Source: an uncultured Christensenella sp. (GTDB lineage Bacteria > Bacillota > Clostridia > Christensenellales > UBA1750). From it: 29,103 bases of DNA. This document shows positions 23,644 through 29,103 of the stretch, piece after piece; the first letter of the stretch is position 1, and each line of letters begins with the position of its first letter. The notes below the pieces were generated by a model. It had not been told where the DNA came from and searched no databases. It saw only the letters and a program-made list of their open reading frames with translations. The stretch lies in contig CAJJNQ010000031.1 of the NCBI GenBank assembly GCA_905193155.1, positions 1 to 29,103 on the forward strand, in the 5' to 3' direction. The position numbers and the translations under genes were made by a program.

Positions 23644-24336
23644 TTAAAGCAGCGCGCGCAGGCGGGCCATTGTGCTTTCATCAGGAGCCTTTACCCCTTC
23701 CAGTTCGTAGGGGATCCCCAGCGCCCGCCACTTGTGCACGCCCAGCGTGTGGTAGGGCAGCAGTTCGATCTTCTGCACGTTCAGGCCTTTGATTCGCTCT
23801 TGGACGCGCTGCAGCTGCTCAACGCTGTCTGTAAGCCCCGGCACAACCACCTGGCGAACCCAGACGGGCTTGCCGCTCTCTTTGAGATGTTTGATCGCAG
23901 AGCACAACGTGTCCATCTGTCGTCCGGTCAAGGCTTCAAAGCCGTCGGGATCGCTGTGCTTGATGTCAAGCAGCACCAAATCGCATTCGTCCAGCGCGGC
24001 GCGCGCTTCATCGTTCCAAACGCCGCCGCCCGTATCCACCGCGCTGCAAACGCCGTTTTGATGCAGTAGCGCCATGCACTGCCGCACGAACGCCGCCTGC
24101 GCCAGCGGTTCGCCGCCGCTGAAGGTGACGCCGCCCTTCAGCCCATAAAAGCGCTTGAGCCGCAGCGCGGTCTGCGCGATCTCCTCGGCGCTGCGCTCCT
24201 GACCGCCCGAAAAATCCCAGGTGTCGGGATTGTGGCAGAATTTGCAGCGCAGCGGGCAGCCCTGCAAGAACACGACCGTGCGCAGGCCGGGACCGTCCAC
24301 CGCGCTCCCCGTCTCGATGGAGTGAACGCGCCCCAT
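23644..24336 (-). CDS. pflA: Pyruvate formate-lyase activating enzyme
   Basis: The 230-residue radical-SAM enzyme installs the glycyl radical on PflB. The 4Fe-4S motif CxxxCxxC is C27, C31 and C34 (QGCPLRCKFCHNPDTW). GGVTFSGGEPLAQ is the second SAM-binding segment, and ELLPYHTLGVHKW near the C-terminus is typical of PflA. The length is slightly below the common 245. It begins 1 base after the pflB stop, so the pair is coupled. The start ATG 24336 (MGRVHSIETG) gives the normal N-terminus. Confidence 0.95.
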   Translation of the reverse strand: MGRVHSIETGSAVDGPGLRTVVFLQGCPLRCKFCHNPDTWDFSGGQERSAEEIAQTALRLKRFYGLKGGVTFSGGEPLAQAAFVRQCMALLHQNGVCSAVDTGGGVWNDEARAALDECDLVLLDIKHSDPDGFEALTGRQMDTLCSAIKHLKESGKPVWVRQVVVPGLTDSVEQLQRVQERIKGLNVQKIELLPYHTLGVHKWRALGIPYELEGVKAPDESTMARLRALL

Positions 24337-24337
24337 G

Positions 24338-26581
24338 TTACATCGCCTCGTGAAAGGTGCGGGCAATGACCTCCAGCTGCTGCGCACGGGACAGGCGCAC
24401 GAAGTTGACGGCGTAGCCCGAAACGCGGATGGTCAGATTGGGATAAAGCTCCGGGTGCTCCATCGCGTCCTCAAGGGTTTCGCGGTTGAGCACGTTGACG
24501 TTCAAATGATGCGCGGCATGGGTTTCGTCGATGTTGAAATAGCCGTCCAGCAATGCAGTGAGGTTTTCGATGCGGGTCTCCTCATCTCCCCCCAGCGTTG
24601 CGGGCGTGATGGTGAAGGTGTTGGAGATGCCGTCGCGGCAATCATCGTAGTTCAGCTTGCTGACCGAGTTGAGCGAGGCGAGCGCGCCGTTTTTCTCACG
24701 GCCGTGCATGGGGTTCGCACCGGGCGCAAAGGGCGTGCCCGCTCTGCGGCCATCCGGGGTATTGCCGGTCTTTTTGCCGTAGACCACATTGGAAGTGATG
24801 GTCAGGATGGACAGCGTGTGCTCCGCGCCGCGATAGGTCTTGTGCTTGCGCAGCTCGGTGATGAACCGGTGGCACAGATCCTTCGCCATGGAATCGGCGC
24901 GGTCGTCGTCGTTGCCGTAGCAGGGGAACTCGCCCTCGGTTTCAAAATCGCAGACCATGCCGCGGTCGTCAAAGACCGGCTTGACCTTGGCATAGCGAAT
25001 GGCAGAGAGCGAATCGGTCACGACGGAAAGCCCCGCCATGCCGAAGGCCATGAAGCGGTGAACATCGGTATCGTGCAGCGCCATCTGAATCTTTTCGTAG
25101 GCATATTTGTCGTGCATATAGTGAATCACGTTCATGGTCTTGACGTATTCGCCCGCGATCCACGCCATGTATTTGTCCAAACGCGCCTTGACTTCATCAT
25201 AATCCAGCGCACCCTGGCCCACGACGGGCATTTCCGGCCCCAGCTGGTCGCCGCTCTTTTCATCGCGTCCGCCGTTGAGCGCCATGAGCAGGATCTTGGC
25301 CATGTTGCAGCGCGCGCCGAAGAACTGCATCTGCTTGCCCACGCGCATGGCGGAAACGCAGCAGGCGATGGCGTAATCGTCGCCGTAGCGCGGACGCATC
25401 AGATCGTCGCTTTCATACTGAATGCTGTCGGTATCGATCGAAACCTTGGCGCAGAAGCGCTTGAAGCCCTCCGGCAGGCGATTGCTCCACAGCACGGTCA
25501 GGTTGGGTTCGGGCGCGGGCAGCAGGGTGTAGAGCGTGTTGAGGATGCGGAAGCTGGAGCGCGTGACGAGGGTTCTGCCGTCCTCGCCCATGCCGCCGAC
25601 CGATTCCGTGACCCAGTTGGGATCGCCCGCGAACAGCTCGTTGTATTCCGGCGTGCGCAGCTGGCGGGTCATGCGCAGCTTCAGCACAAACTGGTCGATC
25701 AGCTCCTGTGCCTGCTCCTCGGTGAGCTTGCCCTCGGCAATGTCGCGCTCGATGTAGATATCCAGGAAGGTACTCACGCGGCCCAGAGACATGGCGGCGC
25801 CGTTCTGCTCCTTGATGGCGGCAAGGTAGGCAAAATAGGTCCACTGAATGGCCTGCTGCGCATTTTCAGCGGGCTTGGAAATATCGCAGCCGTAGATTGC
25901 GCCCATCTGGCAGAGCTTGTCGAGGAAATCGACCTGGCGGGCGACTTCCTCCATCAGGCGGATGTTCTCGTCGGTCATTTCGCGCTCGCCCAGCGCCTTG
26001 AGATCGGCCTTTTTGCAGTCCATCAGTTCGTCGGTGCCGTAGAGAGCAACCCGGCGGTAATCGCCGATGATGCGGCCGCGGCCGTAAGCATCAGGCAGAC
26101 CGGTCAGCACGCCCGCGTGGCGCAGCTTGCGCATGGTTTCGGTGTAGACGCGGAACACGCCGTCGTTATGCGTGGTGCGGTAGCGGAACTCGTCGCGCAC
26201 AGTCGGGGAAAGCTCCTGGCCGTAGGCACGGCAGGCGGAAACCACCATGCGGATGCCGCCGAAGGGATTGACCGACCGGCACAGCGGGCGCTCGGTTTGA
26301 AGGCCGACGATCAGCTCGTTGTCCTTGTCCAGATACCCCGGCCCGTAGTTGAGCAGGGAGGAAACGTGCTCGGTATCGATCTCCAGCACGCCGCCCTTTT
26401 CCAGCTCCTCTTTTTTGAGCTGCTGGTATTTGTCGTTCAACCCTTTCGTGCGCTCGGTTGCGCCCGCCAGGAATTCGCTGCCGCCCTCATAGGGCGTATA
26501 GTTCTTTTGAATGAAGTCGCGCACGTCGATCGTATGGGTCCACTCGCCGTCCTTGAAACCTCTCCAAGCCATCTCATTCAT
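24338..26581 (-). CDS. pflB: Formate C-acetyltransferase (pyruvate formate-lyase)
   Basis: The 747-residue glycyl-radical enzyme splits pyruvate with CoA into acetyl-CoA and formate under anaerobic conditions. The adjacent active-site cysteines are C407 and C408 (YAIACCVSAM). The glycyl radical residue is G722 in IRVSGYAVNFVRL. The N-terminal MAWRGFKDGEW and GRGRIIGDYRRVALYG are characteristic of true PflB, as opposed to diol dehydratase or choline lyase relatives. The length is normal (740-770). GGGAG lies 7-9 bases before the ATG. Expression is probably set by the ZTP riboswitch just upstream. Formate feeds 10-formyl-tetrahydrofolate and purine synthesis. Confidence 0.97.
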   Translation of the reverse strand: MNEMAWRGFKDGEWTHTIDVRDFIQKNYTPYEGGSEFLAGATERTKGLNDKYQQLKKEELEKGGVLEIDTEHVSSLLNYGPGYLDKDNELIVGLQTERPLCRSVNPFGGIRMVVSACRAYGQELSPTVRDEFRYRTTHNDGVFRVYTETMRKLRHAGVLTGLPDAYGRGRIIGDYRRVALYGTDELMDCKKADLKALGEREMTDENIRLMEEVARQVDFLDKLCQMGAIYGCDISKPAENAQQAIQWTYFAYLAAIKEQNGAAMSLGRVSTFLDIYIERDIAEGKLTEEQAQELIDQFVLKLRMTRQLRTPEYNELFAGDPNWVTESVGGMGEDGRTLVTRSSFRILNTLYTLLPAPEPNLTVLWSNRLPEGFKRFCAKVSIDTDSIQYESDDLMRPRYGDDYAIACCVSAMRVGKQMQFFGARCNMAKILLMALNGGRDEKSGDQLGPEMPVVGQGALDYDEVKARLDKYMAWIAGEYVKTMNVIHYMHDKYAYEKIQMALHDTDVHRFMAFGMAGLSVVTDSLSAIRYAKVKPVFDDRGMVCDFETEGEFPCYGNDDDRADSMAKDLCHRFITELRKHKTYRGAEHTLSILTITSNVVYGKKTGNTPDGRRAGTPFAPGANPMHGREKNGALASLNSVSKLNYDDCRDGISNTFTITPATLGGDEETRIENLTALLDGYFNIDETHAAHHLNVNVLNRETLEDAMEHPELYPNLTIRVSGYAVNFVRLSRAQQLEVIARTFHEAM

Positions 26582-26610
26582 GCGTCTTCTCCCTTTCTGT
26601 CCTGTACAGA

Positions 26611-26645
26611 CAAAAACCGCCTGGACAATTCATTGCCCAGGCGGT
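26611..26645 (-). terminator. Expression-platform terminator in the pflB leader
   Basis: On the minus strand a perfect 9-bp stem (ACCGCCTGG with CCAGGCGGT, 26637-26645 and 26616-26624) with a 12-base loop is followed by TTTTTG. It lies 30 bases before the pflB start, too close for a separate promoter. Its 5' arm is part of the conserved 3' segment of the ZTP aptamer, so ligand binding and termination compete. Confidence 0.92.
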
Positions 26646-26716
26646 CGGCTGTTCATCCTCGTTCTCCTTCCCGGCGCCACCGTGGTGCTCCACGATATTC
26701 CGCCAGGCTCCGGGAG
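26634..26716 (-). promoter_or_regulatory. ZTP (pfl-motif) riboswitch controlling pflB-pflA
   Basis: The minus strand carries CCGACCGCCTGGGCA (26634-26648), the highly conserved 3' segment of the pfl/ZTP riboswitch. Upstream is the 5' domain. CTCCCGG (26710-26716) can pair with CCGGG (26670-26674). Between these lie CCTGGCGGA and a CGTGG-AGCA-CCACG hairpin (26681-26694). This matches the class, which senses ZTP/ZMP (AICAR), the signal of 10-formyl-tetrahydrofolate shortage, and turns genes on by blocking a terminator. The class was named from its place before pfl genes. Assignment is by eye, without covariance scoring. Confidence 0.85.
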
Positions 26717-26731
26717 GCGGTCTTTGTCTTC

Positions 26732-26760
26732 ATGGTAACGGCTTGCTGGCAAGCAGTCAA
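26732..26760 (-). promoter_or_regulatory. Likely promoter of the pflB leader transcript
   Basis: On the minus strand TTGACT (26755-26760), a 17-base spacer and TACCAT (26732-26737) form a reasonable sigma-A promoter with a weak -10. A perfect 6-bp inverted repeat, GCTTGC-CA-GCAAGC (26741-26754), fills the spacer and could be an operator. Transcription would start near 26725, just before the aptamer. Confidence 0.55.
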
Positions 26761-26779
26761 GGCGAGACGTGTTAATTCT

Positions 26780-26974
26780 TCATCTCTCTTCATCAAAGCC
26801 GCGCTCGTCCTTTTCGCGGCACAGCTCTTCGGCCGCGCGCAGCTTTTCCTCCGTAAAGCCGAAGAAAGCGCGCTCTTTTTTGAGCATGGATCCGCACTCG
26901 TGCTCCCGGGCGCGCAGGGAGAGATTCTGCATCTCGTCACTGTAACGATCATAGATTCCGTAGTCGTTTGTCAT
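26780..26974 (-). CDS. Unrecognised 64-residue charged protein
   Basis: The small gene begins at ATG 26974, with AAAGGAGG 8 bases upstream and a recognisable promoter 80-110 bases upstream, so it is likely real. The product is soluble and highly charged. It has an acidic, tyrosine-containing N-terminus (NDYGIYDRYSDEMQ), a predicted helix with alternating Lys/Glu/Arg (about 30-55), and an Asp/Glu-rich end. It has no signal peptide, membrane helix or metal-binding cluster. I do not recognise the family. It precedes the pflB promoter and riboswitch by about 20 bases, with no clear terminator between, so read-through into the pfl leader is possible. Confidence 0.65.
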   Translation of the reverse strand: MTNDYGIYDRYSDEMQNLSLRAREHECGSMLKKERAFFGFTEEKLRAAEELCREKDERGFDEER

Positions 26975-27055
26975 ACCGGCAGCCTCCTTTTGATCCGTCC
27001 TTTTGTCAGAAAGCCTTCGTCACAACACAACCGAATATGTTTGGGATTCAATTTT

Positions 27056-27084
27056 ATTATACAATACCTGCTTCTCTCCCGCAA
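27056..27084 (-). promoter_or_regulatory. Promoter of the 64-residue orphan gene
   Basis: On the minus strand TTGCGG (27079-27084), 17 bases, then TATAAT (27056-27061) form a good promoter. It gives a leader of about 75 bases before the ATG at 26974. Confidence 0.7.
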
Positions 27085-27141
27085 GCCCGCTTTTTTATTT
27101 TCTCCCCTTTATTCGCAATTCATTCGTTTTATGAGCTGCTT

Positions 27142-27640
27142 CTACCCCACGGACGATACGCTCTTTTTTCTGTGGTATACCAGAAGCGTGCAGGCAAACT
27201 TCCTGCGGAATGCGGCGGCAAACTTGCTCCGATTCACATACCCCACGCGCCCCGCCGCCTCGATGACGGAAAACCGCGTCCCGTTCGGCAGCCTTGCCGC
27301 TTCGAGCATCCGCTGATGCGTTGTGTATTGCGGGATGCTCTGACCGCACAGGCCGTAAAAATTATATTTGACGCCGGTGTGCTGCACGGATAGATCCGGT
27401 GTGATGAGGCTCTTTGTCTGTTTCGCAATCGCCGCCTACGACCGGGTGTAATACACCGGATGCACGGTTTCCGGCGCAGGTTTTTCATACAGCAGCAGCG
27501 CCAGAAAGTCAATCACCGCGGTTCTGCTGGCGACGGCGTTTTGTTCCAAAGGCAACTCCGCAAAGGAGGCCAATCTATCCGGCAGTGCCGGCGGCAGCTG
27601 CATCCCGGCGATATTGGAACATTTAGAACCAGGACCAGAA
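27142..27640 (-). pseudogene. Broken AraC-family transcriptional regulator
   Basis: One minus-strand frame carries recognisable AraC-family sequence. The N-side part (LPPALPDRLASFAELPLEQ) is interrupted by an in-frame TAG at 27436-27438. The C-side continues to a stop at 27142. The second helix-turn-helix is readable (RMLEAARL, then VIEAAGRVGYVNRSKFAAAFRRKF). Between DLSVQHTG and YGLCGQSI the segment that normally forms the first helix-turn-helix and linker is shortened, as if 15 or more residues were deleted. No intact start was found. The 5' limit given is approximate. Together these point to a decayed gene that should not make a functional regulator. Confidence 0.75.
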
Positions 27641-27728
27641 AATGAAAAAAGGCAGCGCTATAAATTTCATTGTGTTTTCAGGAGTGTATTATAAAAATGG
27701 GAAGGGCATTTTGCCCGCATTTCTATGT

Positions 27729-28772
27729 TTATACCACTTTGAGAAACTTCACAGCCTGTCCGTTCCTTTTTGAAAGACGAGCAGCACTCCCGGCATGTGT
27801 CGGGAGCGTTGCCCGTGTACCAATGGTGCGCAGGATATTCTCTTCATGATGCGCTGCGTCGGCGCCGTCCGGATTTGGACGCCAACCATCCATCCATTCA
27901 TCGTTCTCCATGATAAACGGGCGTGCCGTGCTCTGTCCCCATGAGACATCGTACTTGCCCATGAGATAATCGCTCAGCTCCGTTCGATCAGCAAAACGCA
28001 GCAGCCGGTACGGCTCCTGAAAGGCCACCTTTTCCACGAAATAAAGCGTCCCGGCATCCGCCGTCAGAAGCACCCCGGCATGCCCGACAAACAGGATGGA
28101 TTCCTCCTCGGTAGACTTGTCGTGGAAGAACACAGTAATGAGGCGTATTCTTTCGCTCTCCCGAAACGAAATGCCCCTGGATTTCCATTCCTCCTGCACC
28201 GTCTGCACATGGCGCTGAACATCCGTGGTGTCCTCCGCCCTCATGGAGGAATACAGGGCGCGAAAATCGGTCAGACTGCTTCCGCCCAGCGCATCCGGGT
28301 CAGTCTTCAGTGTTTCCTCGTCCATGAACAGCACATCTTCGCCCGTATCTATTTGTGCTTCGTCTCCTGCGGACACGAAGTCCCCGAATAGCTCCATCGC
28401 GGTTATCCGGCAGTTATAGCCCGGAAAATTGCCGTTCTTTGCCACCCACTCATCCTGCATCTCATATGGGTCATATTTTGTGTCCAGCGGTTTTGCCTCC
28501 TCAAAACCCGTCGTCAGCCATTCCTCCCTCACGCTTTCATTGAAGCTGTCTACACGGTTGAAGAAGCTCTGAATGCGGTTTCCTGATACCCCAGCGCCGG
28601 AAAGCATATCTTCCAAAGTTTCCTGTGATACACTGTCGTTGAGATTTGTGTACTCTATTTTTTCCAATGCCGGACGCTTATCCGGCGAATCAGTGTCCGC
28701 GCTGCAGCCCGCGAATGCGGAAGCGATAAGAATAACACAGATAGCCGGCATTATCTGCCGAAATGATTTCAT
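27729..28772 (-). CDS. DUF4300-family lipoprotein
   Basis: The 347-residue product has a lipoprotein signal (IMPAICVILIASAFAGC), with the lipidated Cys at about residue 22. The mature part matches what I recall of DUF4300, a Firmicutes surface family of unknown function: IEYTNLNDSVSQETLEDML, DEWVAKNGNFPGYNCRI, LITVFFHDKS, ILFVGHAGVLL, and FQEPYRLLRFADRTEL. The family core ends near FIMENDEWMDGWRPNPD. About 45 further residues, rich in His, Ala, Arg and Lys, follow and look unrelated. The start ATG 28772 is favoured by GGAG about 6 bases upstream. Other in-frame starts exist at 28784 and 28799. Confidence 0.75.
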   Translation of the reverse strand: MKSFRQIMPAICVILIASAFAGCSADTDSPDKRPALEKIEYTNLNDSVSQETLEDMLSGAGVSGNRIQSFFNRVDSFNESVREEWLTTGFEEAKPLDTKYDPYEMQDEWVAKNGNFPGYNCRITAMELFGDFVSAGDEAQIDTGEDVLFMDEETLKTDPDALGGSSLTDFRALYSSMRAEDTTDVQRHVQTVQEEWKSRGISFRESERIRLITVFFHDKSTEEESILFVGHAGVLLTADAGTLYFVEKVAFQEPYRLLRFADRTELSDYLMGKYDVSWGQSTARPFIMENDEWMDGWRPNPDGADAAHHEENILRTIGTRATLPTHAGSAARLSKRNGQAVKFLKVV

Positions 28773-28818
28773 AATCCGCTCCATCCTTCCCTTGACCATC
28801 GACCATTTTGCACAGCTT

Positions 28819-28824
28819 ATTATA
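28819..28824 (-). promoter_or_regulatory. Probable -10 element before the DUF4300 lipoprotein gene
   Basis: A perfect TATAAT on the minus strand lies about 47 bases before the lipoprotein ATG and just after the stop of the TetR-type gene. No good -35 is found at 16-18 bases. A TTAACA lies 20 bases upstream, which is too far for confidence. Confidence 0.45.
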
Positions 28825-28846
28825 CCGCTCAGGCATAAGATCTATG

Positions 28847-29103
28847 TTAAGCAAGAGGTCTTTGGGGAGATTGGAACAGTGAAAGACTGGCTTTTACTAC
28901 CCGGCTGACAAAATGGATCATTTCCTCTTTGCTGTACTTGTCATAGCCCTCTACGACGACATGCATCAAACCGTTTGACAGATGGGTATACATCATTTCA
29001 AGCTCTGTTTCGCTGGCATTGGGCAGCTCTTTCCGCCAGTAGGCAATACTGTCCTCCTTGGCCAGGGCAATCATCCGCATGAGGACCGTTGAGTTTGTAT
29101 TCC
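28847..29103 (-). CDS. C-terminal part of a TetR-family-like regulator (runs off the window)
   Basis: An open frame enters from the right edge and stops at 28847, giving about 84 residues. Its helical content and motif YTHLSNGLMHVVVEGYDKYSKEEMIHFVSRVV resemble the C-terminal ligand and dimer domain of TetR-family regulators. The N-terminal DNA-binding domain would lie beyond the window. An internal ATG at 29080 is probably not the start, since the frame is open to the edge and no ribosome site precedes it. The neighbour downstream is the DUF4300 lipoprotein, a possible target. Confidence 0.55.
   Translation of the reverse strand, partial: NTNSTVLMRMIALAKEDSIAYWRKELPNASETELEMMYTHLSNGLMHVVVEGYDKYSKEEMIHFVSRVVKASLSLFQSPQRPLA

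Noticed and set aside
26630..26656. A mini-ORF (Met-Asn-Ser-Arg-Pro-Pro-Gly-Gln) with an AAGGAG-like site in the pflB leader, suggesting a leader peptide
   Set aside because: Its codons coincide with the conserved 3' segment of the ZTP aptamer, and the AAGGAG-like site lies just 3' of the P1 strand. The riboswitch explains the sequence better, and the peptide has no regulatory codon pattern.
24335..27316. Very long plus-strand open frame opposite pflB
   Set aside because: This is a typical antisense shadow in GC-rich DNA. The minus strand encodes a complete PflB with active-site cysteines and the glycyl-radical motif.
27720..27740. Hairpin GGGCA-TTT-TGCCC near 27705-27717 as a terminator
   Set aside because: The stem is only 5 bp and there is no continuous T-run on either strand.

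Overview
The window is about 29 kb of GC-rich (roughly 60% by eye) chromosome from an anaerobic, Gram-positive-type member of the Clostridia. The evidence is the ylm/sepF/divIVA cell-division cluster, the PyrR-controlled pyr operon with the two-subunit PyrK/PyrD dehydrogenase, the oxygen-sensitive PflB/PflA pair, strong AAGGAGG ribosome sites, and Firmicutes-type lipoproteins. I cannot name a genus from sequence alone.

Layout. (1) Bases 1-54 look like the outer end of an IS3-type element. (2) 194-6353, plus strand: MATE exporter, RqcH/NFACT ribosome-quality-control protein, D-lyxose isomerase, an APH-fold kinase and an M18 aminopeptidase, closed by a strong terminator at 6361-6407. (3) 6478-6795: an unrecognised, more AT-rich open frame that looks like a remnant. 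(4) Everything from 6792 to the right edge is on the minus strand. Read in the direction of transcription (right to left) it comprises: a partial TetR-type regulator, a DUF4300 lipoprotein, a broken AraC regulator, a 64-residue orphan protein, then pflB-pflA behind a ZTP riboswitch, a pseudouridine synthase, an AlkZ-related protein, a degenerate RsbW-like protein with a SigB/SigF/SigG-type sigma factor, a HlyD-like membrane protein, ylmE-sepF-ylmG-ylmH-divIVA-lspA-rluD, the pyr operon (pyrR-uraA-pyrB-pyrC-pyrF-pyrK-pyrD), a tiny IGGADGPT lipoprotein and a metallophosphoesterase.

How it works together. The order sigma - ylmE - sepF - ylmG - ylmH - divIVA - lspA - rluD - pyrR - uraA - pyrB - pyrC matches, with deletions, the long conserved chromosome segment known from Bacillus (sigE/sigG - ylm - divIVA - ileS - lspA - rluD - pyr). 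The block therefore combines septum placement, lipoprotein processing, rRNA pseudouridylation and UMP synthesis. The pyr leader carries a clear promoter, PyrR-binding loop and terminator. carA, carB and pyrE are not in the window.

The best regulatory find is the pflB leader. It carries the conserved 3' segment and the 5' helical domain of the ZTP (pfl) riboswitch, with its expression-platform terminator overlapping the 3' segment. This links formate production to the 10-formyl-tetrahydrofolate/purine alarmone. The other items most worth a second look are the degenerate anti-sigma/sigma pair in the SigE/SigG slot, the HlyD-like protein placed among division genes, the IGGADGPT micro-lipoprotein, and the uraA-pyrB spacer with competing hairpins. 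No CRISPR array, prophage, tRNA or rRNA gene was seen.
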